Part shown: positions 8,050-16,096 of the stretch, piece after piece | Position numbering within the stretch: position 1 is the first letter of the stretch | Layout of the letters: each line of letters begins with the position of its first letter | Assembly: GCF_003417535.1 (NCBI RefSeq) | Contig: NZ_QVLS01000009.1 | Coordinates: 1-32,609, forward strand | Length of the DNA stretch: 32,609 nt | Direction of reading: 5' to 3' | Origin: Hydrogenophaga borbori | GTDB taxonomy: Bacteria > Pseudomonadota > Gammaproteobacteria > Burkholderiales > Burkholderiaceae_C | Made by a program: the position numbers and the translations under genes | Notes under the pieces: generated by a model | What the model was told of the DNA's origin: nothing | The model's database searches: none | What the model saw: the letters and a program-made list of their open reading frames with translations, nothing else

Positions 8050-8679
8050 TCAGAGCTGGATCTGGACGTGCGGCAGGAAGCGCACGCTCGCGTCCTCGAA
8101 GCGCTTCTTGTCGTAGCGCAGGGTGGCGGCCCAGAGCACGATGGAGGGGTCGATGGCCGGGTTGACCGGGTGCACGATGCAGCGCACGGCCTTTTCGTGC
8201 TGGAAGGTCTTGGCCACGCAGTCGGGGAACTTCAGCGCCAGATCGACCAGGGAGTCGTCGGCCACGGCGGCGCGGCGCGTGCCGGTGTCGCGCACGATCC
8301 ATTCCACCCACTGGTCGCGCAGCTCGTCGCGCAGCGCGGCGCCGATGCGGTCGAAGTGGATCCAGCCGGTCTCCTGCACCGTGTCGCGGCGCGCCTGTTC
8401 GCGCGTGAGGTGGAAGTTGTCCACGCGGTAGTTCAGGTCGACCATGAGCACGCGGTTGAGCCCGGCCGCGCGCTGGTGCTCCTGCGTCCAGCGCGCGGCG
8501 GCCACCAGCGCAGCCTGCTTGGCGCTGGCGCCGTAGACCCCCGTGATGAGTCCGGCCGAGAGGTCGGCGCTCTGGCCCGCGAAGCCCAGGCCGCAGTCGC
8601 GCAGGCGGATGCGATCGGGCACGTCGCGCGTGTGGGCCAGAAAGGACAGTTGCACCATGTCGCGTTGCTTGGCCACCAT
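8050..8679 (-). CDS. Uncharacterised 209-aa protein upstream of the flagellar operon
   Basis: I do not recognise the family. The ATG at 8679 has GGAGA 6 nt upstream; a second Met lies seven codons in (MVQLSF). The protein is soluble-looking, with mixed alpha/beta character and no signal peptide or membrane segment. Notable stretches are RIRLRDCGLGFAGQSADLSA, LNRVLMVDLNYRVDNFHLTR and KFPDCVAKTFQHEKAVRCIV. It follows the helix-turn-helix gene by 26 nt and is probably co-transcribed with it. Codon use looks like that of its neighbours. Its position between a regulator-like gene and fliE suggests, but does not show, a link to flagellar control. Confidence 0.8.
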   Translation of the reverse strand: MVAKQRDMVQLSFLAHTRDVPDRIRLRDCGLGFAGQSADLSAGLITGVYGASAKQAALVAAARWTQEHQRAAGLNRVLMVDLNYRVDNFHLTREQARRDTVQETGWIHFDRIGAALRDELRDQWVEWIVRDTGTRRAAVADDSLVDLALKFPDCVAKTFQHEKAVRCIVHPVNPAIDPSIVLWAATLRYDKKRFEDASVRFLPHVQIQL

Positions 8680-8705
8680 GCGCGTCTCCGTTGTTGTGGG
8701 GGCGC

Positions 8706-9392
8706 TCAGGCCCGGCGGGCCGCGGCCTTGCGCGCGGCGGGGGCCGCCGGGGCGGCGGCCTTCTTCGATTTCACGCCGGGTTTGCGCCCGGTCTTCTCGC
8801 GCGTGGGCGGGTGCTCGGGCGTGGGGATGCGGAATTCGGTGTCGAGGTCCACGCCGCGCAGGGTCCAGACCTTCTTTGCCACGCGCTCGAGCACCTCGCG
8901 CGGATCGTCCACCTGCTTGAGCTTGCTCAGGATGCACTCGATCACGGCGTAGGCGGGCAGGTCGGTGTCGTTGCGGCGGCGGTCGTCGGACAGCCACTGG
9001 TACTGGCGCGCCGAAGAGCGGCCGAAGATCTTGGCGAAGCGCGTGCCCAGGTCCACGCGCGCCCAGGTTTCCAGCTCGGTGCCGAGAAAGGGCGCAAGCG
9101 CCGGGTCGTACATGAGGTGGAACAGTTCCTTGATGGAGTAGCGTGCCCAGCCGCGCTCGCGCGGGATTTCCTCGTACAGGCGGATGAGCAGCTCCAGCGC
9201 CTCGGGCAGCAGGGGCAGGGCGCACATCTTGTTGTAGTGGTTGGAGTTGCGGAACCCCAGCGCGTACTGCGCGTCGTGCTTGGACAGGTTGTTCTCGCCG
9301 CGCCACTCCTCGATGTCCAGCCCCATCATGGGCCGCTGGGCGCGTGGCCGGGACAGATCGACCAGGGGTCGCTTGAGGGCGGTTGCGTTCAT
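8706..9392 (-). CDS. Cro/C1-like helix-turn-helix protein with basic C-terminal tail
   Basis: Probable DNA-binding regulator of unknown target, 228 residues from the ATG at 9392. Residues about 23-57 (LDIEEWRGENNLSKHDAQYA followed by LGFRNSNHYNKM) have the spacing of a Cro/C1-type helix-turn-helix: a WR-rich helix 1, LSKHDAQYALG as helix 2, then the recognition helix. They are followed by LPEALELLIRLYEE. The middle (about 75-190) is of unknown fold. The last 40 residues are rich in Lys, Ala, Arg and Pro (for example KTGRKPGVKSKKAAAPAAP), a histone-H1-like tail suited to non-specific DNA contacts. It precedes the 209-aa unknown by 26 nt. It is not FlhD or FlhC by eye, although it occupies a master-regulator-like position. 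Confidence 0.78.
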   Translation of the reverse strand: MNATALKRPLVDLSRPRAQRPMMGLDIEEWRGENNLSKHDAQYALGFRNSNHYNKMCALPLLPEALELLIRLYEEIPRERGWARYSIKELFHLMYDPALAPFLGTELETWARVDLGTRFAKIFGRSSARQYQWLSDDRRRNDTDLPAYAVIECILSKLKQVDDPREVLERVAKKVWTLRGVDLDTEFRIPTPEHPPTREKTGRKPGVKSKKAAAPAAPAARKAAARRA

Positions 9393-9459
9393 GTCTCGTC
9401 TCGCCGGGGTGTGGCCCCGGGCGGCTCGGGTCTTGTGGGCTTCACACTTCGCGGAGTTT

Positions 9460-9473
9460 ACTTTCAACAAAGT
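9460..9473. promoter_or_regulatory. Small AT-rich dyad upstream of the helix-turn-helix gene
   Basis: ACTTT (9460-9464) and AAAGT (9469-9473) flank a CAAC loop, 68 nt upstream of the regulator-like gene. On the minus strand a TTGAAA box lies within it, but no matching -10 is found. It could be an operator for autoregulation. Evidence is weak. Confidence 0.25.
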
Positions 9474-9536
9474 GAGTTAGTGAGCGCCGACGCCGCGGCC
9501 AGGCCGCTGGCGGACGAGCGGCGCGGCGCGCCGGCC

Positions 9537-10289
9537 TCAGGCGCGCAGGGGCTCGAGCAGGCCGAAGGCGCTGTTGGCGCGCATCTCGAGGAAGCCGCCG
9601 GCGCACATGCGGGCGGTGTAGAACTGCTCGAAGCTGGCGACCGGGCCCAGGCCGTCCACGAAGCTGCGGTAGGCGGTCCACAGCTGCTCGAACAGTTCGG
9701 GCGGGCAGGGGTAGCGGCGGAACACGTCCTGCAGTCGGCTGCGCTCGTAGCGCCAATGCAGCTCCTGCGGATCGCCCTCGGTGGCCGCGCGCTCGATGCG
9801 CGCGCCCAGTTCTTCGAAGGCCAGCAGGCGCTGCAGGTCGAGCCGGATGGTGGGGCCGCCGGGCTCCAGCGGTCGGGCGCCGCCATCGGCGTCACCGGGG
9901 GCGGGCACCACGGTGCCGCACAGCTGGCCATGGTGAGCGACGGCGCGGCGCGCCACCACCCAGGCGGCGTTGCCCAGGACCGCGGCGCCGCGCGAGTCCA
10001 GGTCGGGCAGCGAGAGCCGGACCCGGCCGGGCAGGCGCCGCGACGGCTCGGCGCGCAGCTCCACCACCAGGAAGAGCACGGCCTCGGCGTACAGGCGCAG
10101 CACGCTCTGGCGTTCCCCGCGGGGCGCCTCGGCGTCGGGCATGCCGCGTCCCTGGACCACCTCGCCACTGGCGTCGTGCGGGCGCGTGCTGAGGTGCATG
10201 GACAGGCGTTCCAGCGGCACGCGCGGTGGGCGCAGCTGCTCCACGGCCCAGGCCAGCGCGCGGGCAGGCTCCTTCAGTTCATCGTGCAT
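9537..10289 (-). CDS. Uncharacterised 250-aa protein with a Fur-box-like upstream site
   Basis: I do not recognise the family. The ATG at 10289 has a strong GGGAGG 6 nt upstream. No signal peptide or membrane helix is evident. The C-terminal third is helical and aromatic-rich (ELHWRYERSRLQDVFRRYPC, LFEQLWTAYRSFVDGLGPV, EQFYTARMCAGGFLEM). The N-terminal two thirds contain beta-rich segments such as SVLRLYAEAVLFLVVELRAE. A sequence resembling a Fur box lies about 65-83 nt upstream. It is separated from the helix-turn-helix gene by 144 nt, so it may be its own unit. Confidence 0.78.
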   Translation of the reverse strand: MHDELKEPARALAWAVEQLRPPRVPLERLSMHLSTRPHDASGEVVQGRGMPDAEAPRGERQSVLRLYAEAVLFLVVELRAEPSRRLPGRVRLSLPDLDSRGAAVLGNAAWVVARRAVAHHGQLCGTVVPAPGDADGGARPLEPGGPTIRLDLQRLLAFEELGARIERAATEGDPQELHWRYERSRLQDVFRRYPCPPELFEQLWTAYRSFVDGLGPVASFEQFYTARMCAGGFLEMRANSAFGLLEPLRA

Positions 10290-10353
10290 GACCGCCTCCC
10301 GGGCGGCGCGCAGGCGCGGCGCTGCCTTCCGAATTTCTAATTCGCGGATATAT

Positions 10354-10372
10354 GCACATGCAAATCATTATT
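10354..10372 (-). promoter_or_regulatory. Fur-box-like sequence
   Basis: On the minus strand 10372-10354 reads AATAATGATTTGCATGTGC, matching 12 of 19 positions of the Escherichia coli Fur consensus GATAATGATAATCATTATC, with the first half (ATAATGAT) intact. It lies in a strikingly AT-rich island (10331-10380) upstream of the 250-aa unknown gene. A TATATC that could serve as a -10 box begins directly after it. By-eye match only. Confidence 0.4.
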
Positions 10373-10398
10373 CACCAAAACGGCCGATGGTGCACGGT

Positions 10399-10755
10399 TC
10401 AGCGGCGGAAGTGTTGTTCGAGCTCGGTGAGCACGCCGTCGATGCCCTGCAGCGTGCCCGCGAGGTCGCGACAGAGCTGCAGCCATTCCTGGCGTTGGGC
10501 GGCGTGCTGGGGGTCGGTGTCGGCGGCGATGAGCTGCACCGTGGCCTCGAGGTCGGTGCCGGCGCGCTGGCGCAGTCCCATGGCGTGGATGAACAGGCCG
10601 CGCGCGGTTTCCTGGGTGTCGCCCATGGCGGCGCGGGTGTCGCCGCTGCTGGTCATCACGTCGGCCATCAGCAGGTTGCGGATGGTCTCCAGCGTGCCGG
10701 TCAGGTGGCGCATGCGCTCGCAGACGGCGACGAGCTTCTCGAAAGCGTTTTCCAT
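10399..10755 (-). CDS. Uncharacterised 118-aa helical protein
   Basis: Small soluble protein predicted almost entirely helical by eye (MENAFEKLVAVCERMRHLTG, then VMTSSGDTRAAMGDTQETAR and ECH-unrelated helices ending ITELEQHF-like). The start ATG has a modest AAGGT about 11 nt upstream. It has no signal peptide, no cysteine cluster and no recognisable motif. It sits between the PhoD-like phosphatase gene (94 nt upstream) and the 250-aa unknown, all on the minus strand. The frame shows normal high-GC third-position bias, which supports it being real. Function unknown. Confidence 0.7.
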   Translation of the reverse strand: MENAFEKLVAVCERMRHLTGTLETIRNLLMADVMTSSGDTRAAMGDTQETARGLFIHAMGLRQRAGTDLEATVQLIAADTDPQHAAQRQEWLQLCRDLAGTLQGIDGVLTELEQHFRR

Positions 10756-10848
10756 GGCGCATCGACCTTAGCGCAGTGGGCGGGCGGTGTCCCGTGAAGG
10801 GGATCACGGGGCGCGCCGGGCGGATCGGCGGAGGGCGCCCGCGGGGGA

Positions 10849-12813
10849 TCAGTCCTCGCGCGCCTCCGCTTCGCGCGGCACGAAATCCACGTCGCGGCCG
10901 TCGCAGAGCAGTTGGCGGATGCGCACCGGTGCGCCGTGTTCGTCGAAGCACACCAGGCCGATGCCGCTGCCATTGAGCAGGCGCCGGCCGTGCGGCGTGC
11001 CCTGCGGCTTGCGCGGCGTGACCTTCATGTGGCGCCGCCGCGTGAAGCGGTTGAGCGGCGAGCGCGGCGAGAACAGCCAGCGGTTGAGGTGGTCGAGCTT
11101 GTCGAGCAGGCCATCGGGGAAGCTGTTGCGCAGGCCGCTGCTGCAGATCTGCCAGATGTGCGGGCCCGGGTGGTCCGTGGACTGGCGCCGCCCGCGCGGG
11201 CGCAGTTCCACGTCGTAGACGAAGGAGTAGTGCACGTCGCCCGATAGCACCACGAAGGTCTGGGGCGTCTTCGGGTGGCGGAAGATGTTGAGCATGGCGC
11301 TGGCCGCGCCGGGGTGCGACATCCAGTTCTCGGCGTCCACCAGCAGGGGGTGGCCGAAGAAGCTGAAGACCCTTTGCACCGTTTCGATGAGCTTGACGCC
11401 GAAGATGGGGGCCGAGGCCACCAGCAGCACGGCGGGGTGGCCGCGCAAAGCCTGCTGCAGATCGGTGAGGGCTTCCCAGTCCATCAGGCCCGAGGGCCGG
11501 CGCGGCGAGACCTCGGAGCGCCAGCGGTGGGTGCGGCTGTCCAGCACCATCAGCGGCGGCGTGGTGGGCCACACGTAGTGCCAGTCGCGCCAGTGCAGCA
11601 AGCGCTCGATGAGCGCCTCGTGCGCCTCGCCGCCGGGCTCGTCGAGCGCGGCCTGCGTCTGCTGCAGGAGCGCATCGCCGCCGAAGGCCTCGGGCTGGTT
11701 GCCCCAGGCCTGGTTGAGCAGGTAGGCGACGAGGGCGTTGCCGATGACGCGGCGCGAGAAGGGATGGCCGTAGGCGACGTCCTCCCACTCGCGGCTGAGG
11801 TTCCAGTCGTCGGTGACGTCGTGGTCGTCGAAGACCATGGCCACGGGCAGGTGGGCGAGCGCGCGCCGCGCGGCGGCCAGGCCTTGCTGGAAGCCCGCGA
11901 TGGCGCGCGATTCGCGCGCGTAGCGTTCGGCGTTCTCTTCGCCCAGACCGGGCGGTGGCGACAGGTCCAGGCCCTGCCAGGGCAGGGGCGACCAGGCCAG
12001 CAGGTACATGGCCATCACCTCGCCCAGGGTGATGAGGTGGTTGTGCGCGTTGTCGGTGGTGAAGATGGGCTTCTTCACGCCTTCGAACACCAGGTCGATC
12101 AGCCGCTCGCTCTTGGGCGTTCGGGGCAGCAGCCGCTCGCGCCGGTAGTAGGTGTCGGGGTGGGCGAGCAGGTCGCTGGTGCAGCGCACCTCACTGCCGT
12201 CGGCGCCGGCGATGGCCTCTTCGCGCAAGCCCAGGCGCCGCATGAGGCCATGGATGGCGCGCAGCATGGGACCGGCCACGTCGTCGCAATAGACCTGGTC
12301 GCCGCTGAGCACGAGCGCGGCGGGCCACGGCGTGGCCTCGCCGACCGCCCCGCCCAGCAGTTGCTCGAGGTGCGCGTCGGCGCGCGCCAGACCGTCGCCG
12401 CCGCCCGCGTGGTGCGGCTTGCGGCATGAGCCATGCAGCAGCGCGCGCACCTCGGGCGCGAAGCGCAGGCCCGGGGTGTCGCGGCCGGGGTAGCAGAGGG
12501 CGGGGTCGTCGAGTGCGGTCCAGGTGCCGTCGGCGTGGCCGAACTCAAAGCGGTAGCCGGTCCAGGCGCCGGGCACCAGGTCGGCGTCGAGTTCGAGATC
12601 GACCAGCAGGATCGCCAGGCGCTCGCCGACGCGCAGCGTGTGCACGGCGGGGCTGTGGGTGGTGGGGGCGCCATCCTCTGGCAGGAGGGTGAGGCGCAAG
12701 TGCGCGGGGGCCTGGCTGCAGGCCAGCCACCAGGCGATGCGGCGCGCCTGCACGCGGCGCAGCACGGGGCCGGCGAGCACGGGCGGCAGGGAGTCGGGTG
12801 GGGCCTCGGTCAT
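10849..12813 (-). CDS. PhoD-like metallophosphatase
   Basis: Probable metal-dependent phosphatase or phosphodiesterase of the PhoD-like superfamily, 654 residues. Metal-binding motifs occur in the expected order: GSCRKPH (128-134), SGDQVYCDD (170-178), FDDHDVTDDWN (328-338) and LSGDVHYSF (523-531). An N-terminal domain (about 15-110) resembles the beta-rich module of this family. Unlike secreted PhoD alkaline phosphatases it has no Tat or Sec signal peptide, so it is probably cytoplasmic. The substrate is unknown. It stands alone: 61 nt separate it from the lysR stop and 94 nt from the next gene. Confidence 0.88.
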   Translation of the reverse strand: MTEAPPDSLPPVLAGPVLRRVQARRIAWWLACSQAPAHLRLTLLPEDGAPTTHSPAVHTLRVGERLAILLVDLELDADLVPGAWTGYRFEFGHADGTWTALDDPALCYPGRDTPGLRFAPEVRALLHGSCRKPHHAGGGDGLARADAHLEQLLGGAVGEATPWPAALVLSGDQVYCDDVAGPMLRAIHGLMRRLGLREEAIAGADGSEVRCTSDLLAHPDTYYRRERLLPRTPKSERLIDLVFEGVKKPIFTTDNAHNHLITLGEVMAMYLLAWSPLPWQGLDLSPPPGLGEENAERYARESRAIAGFQQGLAAARRALAHLPVAMVFDDHDVTDDWNLSREWEDVAYGHPFSRRVIGNALVAYLLNQAWGNQPEAFGGDALLQQTQAALDEPGGEAHEALIERLLHWRDWHYVWPTTPPLMVLDSRTHRWRSEVSPRRPSGLMDWEALTDLQQALRGHPAVLLVASAPIFGVKLIETVQRVFSFFGHPLLVDAENWMSHPGAASAMLNIFRHPKTPQTFVVLSGDVHYSFVYDVELRPRGRRQSTDHPGPHIWQICSSGLRNSFPDGLLDKLDHLNRWLFSPRSPLNRFTRRRHMKVTPRKPQGTPHGRRLLNGSGIGLVCFDEHGAPVRIRQLLCDGRDVDFVPREAEARED

Positions 12814-12874
12814 GCGCGGACATTGTGGCGCGCCTGTGTGAAGCCGGCCCTGGCGCTGGCGGCAGGGTGCCGGT

Positions 12875-13738
12875 TCACACCGCTTGCCGCAGCGTCTGCA
12901 CCAGCACGCGGTGCAGCGCGTCCACCGCCGGCGAGCCGCGCGAGGCGCGGCTGCGGTAGGCCGCCACGGCCATGGGCGCGAGCGGCCCGAGTCCGTGTTC
13001 GGGGCCCAGCACGTGCAGGTGCGGTGGCGCGCTGCACTGCGTGAGCACCGCCACCGCCAGGCCGCTCTCCACCGCCGCGATCTGGCCCGCCAGGCTGGAG
13101 CTGTGGTACACGACCCGGTGCCGGCGGCCCTGCAGCGACAGTGTGGTCAGGGCGTGCTTGCGTGCCAGGCTGCTGTCCTCGTACACCGCGATCGGCAGGG
13201 GGTCGCGGCGCCAGACGTCGAACTGCGGCGAGCCCACCCATACCAGCGGTTCGTGGAACAGCAGGCTGCCGCGCTGCGCATGGTCGCGCGAGACCAGGGC
13301 GAGGTCGAGTTCGCCGCGGGCCACGCGGGGGATCAACCGGGTCGATTGCTCGCAATCGAGTTCGATCTCCACCGCCGCGTGTCGCGCGGCGAAGCGCTTG
13401 AGCACGGGCGTGAGGTAGCGCGCGGCGTAGTCGTCCGGCACACCCAGGTGCACGCGGCCCATCAGGGTGTCGGGTCGCAGGGCGGCGCGGGCTTCGGCGT
13501 GCAGGTCGAGCAGGCGGCGTGCGTAGCCCAGCAGGGCCTGGCCATCGGGCGTGAGTTCGAGCCGGCGCGGTCCGCGCAGCAGCAACGGCCGGCCCACCGC
13601 GCGCTCCAGTTTCTGTAGCTGCATGCTCACCGCCGACTGTGAGCGGCTCACCTCGGGCGCGGCGGCCGAAAGCGAGCCCGCGTCGACCACGGTGACGAAA
13701 CACTTGAGCCAGTCGATCTGCAGGTCGTCGGCGCGCAT
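12875..13738 (-). CDS. LysR-family transcriptional regulator
   Basis: DNA-binding regulator, 287 residues from the ATG at 13738. The N-terminal helix-turn-helix (about 5-62) has LKCFVTVVDAGSLSAAAPEV then SRSQSAVSMQLQKLE, typical of LysR. The effector domain follows (about 90-285). It is divergent from the EamA exporter gene with 74 bp between start codons, the usual arrangement in which a LysR protein controls the neighbour and itself. The gap holds CGAAT twice (around 13751 and 13766) but no clean T-N11-A operator. The longer reading up to 13828 runs across the divergent gene and is rejected. Confidence 0.93.
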   Translation of the reverse strand: MRADDLQIDWLKCFVTVVDAGSLSAAAPEVSRSQSAVSMQLQKLERAVGRPLLLRGPRRLELTPDGQALLGYARRLLDLHAEARAALRPDTLMGRVHLGVPDDYAARYLTPVLKRFAARHAAVEIELDCEQSTRLIPRVARGELDLALVSRDHAQRGSLLFHEPLVWVGSPQFDVWRRDPLPIAVYEDSSLARKHALTTLSLQGRRHRVVYHSSSLAGQIAAVESGLAVAVLTQCSAPPHLHVLGPEHGLGPLAPMAVAAYRSRASRGSPAVDALHRVLVQTLRQAV

Positions 13739-13812
13739 GAATCCGGTTATCGAATGAAAGCCATGCGAATTATCCGCTTCTCGAAAATTTGTGCGACATC
13801 GACAGTGCGGGC

Positions 13813-14757
13813 ATGGACACCCTTGCACGCACCGAACGACTGGCCGCCTGGCGCATGGCCGCGGGCGGCCTCATCCTGGGCTCGCTGGGCGTGTTTCTGC
13901 TGGAGTCGGGCAGCGACCCCGCCTCGGCCGCCTGGTTCCGCTGCGCCTTCGGGTTGCTGGCGCTCACGCTGTGGGCGTGGGCCGCTCGGCGGGCACCGTT
14001 GTGGCGACTGCCGGCTGGGACGGTGTGGCGCGTGGCGCTCGCGGCCGGCCTGGTGGTGCTGAGCTGGGTGGTGTTTTTCGCGGCCATCCAGCGCCTGTCG
14101 GTGGGCCTGGCCACGGTGGTCTTTCACGTGCAACCGCTGTGCCTGATGGTGGCCGGCGCCTGGTGGCTGGGCGAGCCCTTGCCGCGCGCCCGCCTGGCCG
14201 CCGCGCTGCTGGCCCTGCTGGGGCTGTCGCTGGCCACGGGCCTGGTGGGCGGGGCCGGGGCCGCGGTGTCAATGGCCGGCGTGGGCCTGTGCCTGGTGGC
14301 CGTGGTGGGCCAGACGGCGGTGGGTCTGCTGCTGCGCGCGCGCACGCCGGTGCCGCCGCTGGCCCTGGCCTGGTGGCAGTGCGCCGTGGGCGCGCTGGCC
14401 CTGTGGCCCTGGGTGCTGGTGGCGGGCTGGCCCGCCTGGGGGCCGGCCTGGGGCTGGCTGGCGGCGCTGGGCGTGGTTCACACGGGGCTGGCCTATGTGC
14501 TCATCTATGGCGGCATGGCCCGGCTGGCCACGTCTCGCACCGCCTTGCTGCAGTTTGTCTACCCCGGCGCCACGCTGGTGTGTGACGCCCTGGTCTATGG
14601 GCGCTGGCTCGCGCCGGGGCAACTGGTGGGCGTGGCGCTGATGGCGCTGGCCCTGTGGTGGGGCAGCCGCCCCGCGCGCGGGGACGCGGGCGGGGCCGCG
14701 AACCTCACTCTTCCAGAAGGGCGCGCAGCATCCACGCGGTCTGCTCGTGCACGGTGA
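13813..14757 (+). CDS. EamA/DMT-superfamily transporter
   Basis: Inner-membrane transporter of the drug/metabolite superfamily, 314 residues, with about ten hydrophobic segments forming two EamA repeats (about 10-145 and 155-292). The repeat signatures WVVFFAAIQRLSVGLATVVF and HTGLAYVLIYGGMARLATSR are visible. I chose ATG 13813 over an in-frame TTG at 13789. The neighbouring LysR gene probably controls it. The hydrophilic tail after ALWWGSRPARG (about 20 residues) runs 53 bp into the convergent dps gene. Substrate unknown, often amino acids or metabolites. Confidence 0.9.
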   Translation: MDTLARTERLAAWRMAAGGLILGSLGVFLLESGSDPASAAWFRCAFGLLALTLWAWAARRAPLWRLPAGTVWRVALAAGLVVLSWVVFFAAIQRLSVGLATVVFHVQPLCLMVAGAWWLGEPLPRARLAAALLALLGLSLATGLVGGAGAAVSMAGVGLCLVAVVGQTAVGLLLRARTPVPPLALAWWQCAVGALALWPWVLVAGWPAWGPAWGWLAALGVVHTGLAYVLIYGGMARLATSRTALLQFVYPGATLVCDALVYGRWLAPGQLVGVALMALALWWGSRPARGDAGGAANLTLPEGRAASTRSARAR

Positions 14758-15205
14758 GGCGCTGCACCAGCAGGTCGGCGGTGGGCTCGTCGCTGGCCTT
14801 GTCGACCAGGTCGAACATGGCGCGCGCGGTGCGCGCCGCGCCCTCGTGGCCCTTGGCCAGGATGGCCACCATCTCCAGCGCCTTGGGCGGCGCGGACGGC
14901 GCGTCGGGCAGCGAACTCAGCTTGGCGAACTCGGCGTAGCTGCCGGGCGCCACATGGCCCAGCGAACGGATGCGCTCGGCGATCGGGTCCACCGCGTTCC
15001 ACAGCTCGGTGTACTGCTGCATGAACATGGCGTGCAGGCTGTTGAACATGGGGCCGGTCACGTTCCAGTGGAAATTGTGCGTGGTCAGGTACAGCGTGTA
15101 GGTGTCGGCCAGCAGGTGGCTCAGACCCTTGGCGATGGCGGCGCGGTCCTTCTCGCTGATGCCGATGTTCACGGCCATGACGGGTTTGGCGGTCTTCTTG
15201 CTCAT
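14705..15205 (-). CDS. dps: Dps-family DNA-protecting ferritin-like protein
   Basis: Dodecameric mini-ferritin that oxidises and stores iron and protects DNA during stress. Its 166 residues fit the family. The signature HNFHWNVTGPMFNSLHAMFM gives His46 and His58, and AVDPIAERIRSLG gives Asp73 and Glu77, the intersubunit ferroxidase ligands. The acidic residue expected four after the second His (Asp67 in E. coli Dps) is Met62 here; this may be a lineage variant. AGGAG lies 9 nt before the ATG. It is monocistronic, convergent with the EamA gene (53-bp overlap), with thiD upstream on the same strand. Confidence 0.94.
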   Translation of the reverse strand: MSKKTAKPVMAVNIGISEKDRAAIAKGLSHLLADTYTLYLTTHNFHWNVTGPMFNSLHAMFMQQYTELWNAVDPIAERIRSLGHVAPGSYAEFAKLSSLPDAPSAPPKALEMVAILAKGHEGAARTARAMFDLVDKASDEPTADLLVQRLTVHEQTAWMLRALLEE

Positions 15206-15268
15206 GGATGCGGGCTCCTGTAAGGGTGAACGACAGCCGTAGCTTATCGCCGCCGGGGTGCCGCCACG

Positions 15269-15282
15269 TTGACCGGGGTCAA
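15269..15282. promoter_or_regulatory. Inverted repeat TTGACC-GG-GGTCAA upstream of dps
   Basis: Perfect 6-bp arms with a 2-bp centre, 64 nt upstream of the dps start and 7 nt beyond the thiD stop. Either arm also reads as a -35-like TTGACC, but no good -10 sits at the right distance for dps. It may be a repressor operator for dps, or by chance part of the thiD 3' end. Confidence 0.35.
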
Positions 15283-15289
15283 GCGTGTC

Positions 15290-16096
15290 TCAGCGTCGCT
15301 GGGCCCAGCCGTGGTCGAGCGGACCATGGCCATGGCCCAGGCGCCAGCCGGCCGAGGCCCGCAGCGCCGCGCGCACGTACTCGCGCGCGGCGGCCACGGC
15401 CTCGCGCAGGGTGTCGCCGCGCGCCAGGCCACAGGCAACGGCGCTGGACAGGGTGCAGCCGGTGCCGTGGGTGTTCGGTGTGTCGATGCGCTCGCCGCTC
15501 CAGCGCGCGACGCCCGAGCCGTCGAGCAGCAGGTCGGTGAGCACCGGGCCGCTCAGGTGACCGCCCTTGAGCAGCACGCCGCGCGCGCCCATGGCGCGCA
15601 GCTCGTGCGCGGCGCCTTCCAGGGCGTCGGCGTCGGCGATGGCGTGGCCCACGAACCAGCCGGCTTCGTCGAGGTTGGGCGTGATCACGGTGGCGCGCGG
15701 AAACAGCTCGGCCACCAGCACGGCCACGGTGTCCTGAGCGATGAGGCGGTCGCCGCTGGTGGCCACCATCACCGGGTCGAGTACCACGCGCTCCAGGCGG
15801 TGGCGGTCGATGGCGCGCGCCACGGCGCGCACCACCTCGGGGTCGTGCAGCATGCCGATCTTCACCGCGTCCACGCCGATGTCCTCCACCACGGCGTCGA
15901 TCTGCTGTTCGAGCAGCGCCGGGGGCAGGGCCTGGATGGCGCGCACGCCCTGGGTGTTCTGCGCGGTGATGGCGGTGATGGCGGTCATGCCGAAGCAGCC
16001 GAGCGCGCTCATGGTCTTGAGGTCGGCCTGGATGCCGGCACCGCCGCCGGAGTCGCTGCCGGCGATGCTGAGGACGCGGGGGGGATGAAGGTTCAT
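15290..16096 (-). CDS. thiD: Hydroxymethylpyrimidine/phosphomethylpyrimidine kinase ThiD
   Basis: Phosphorylates HMP and HMP-P to HMP-PP for thiamine synthesis. The ATG at 16096 gives 268 residues. The ribokinase-fold substrate motif [18 protein letters not shown] is at 11-28 and the anion-hole motif [12 protein letters not shown] at 208-219, with the catalytic Cys214; the C-terminus has GHGHGPLDH. The long upstream extension in the same frame is Arg/Pro-rich and overlaps the divergent leader ORF, so it is rejected. No thiE, thiC or TPP riboswitch is seen nearby. Confidence 0.95.
   Translation of the reverse strand: MNLHPPRVLSIAGSDSGGGAGIQADLKTMSALGCFGMTAITAITAQNTQGVRAIQALPPALLEQQIDAVVEDIGVDAVKIGMLHDPEVVRAVARAIDRHRLERVVLDPVMVATSGDRLIAQDTVAVLVAELFPRATVITPNLDEAGWFVGHAIADADALEGAAHELRAMGARGVLLKGGHLSGPVLTDLLLDGSGVARWSGERIDTPNTHGTGCTLSSAVACGLARGDTLREAVAAAREYVRAALRASAGWRLGHGHGPLDHGWAQRR

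Noticed and set aside
8050..9392. FlhC and FlhD as the identity of the two genes upstream of fliE
   Set aside because: The FlhC cysteine cluster and the FlhD sequence are absent, and the lengths differ.
14705..15205. Dps as ferroxidase-dead because Met62 replaces an acidic ligand
   Set aside because: The other ligands (His46, His58, Asp73, Glu77) are present, and similar Met-containing motifs seem common in proteobacterial Dps, so loss of activity cannot be claimed.
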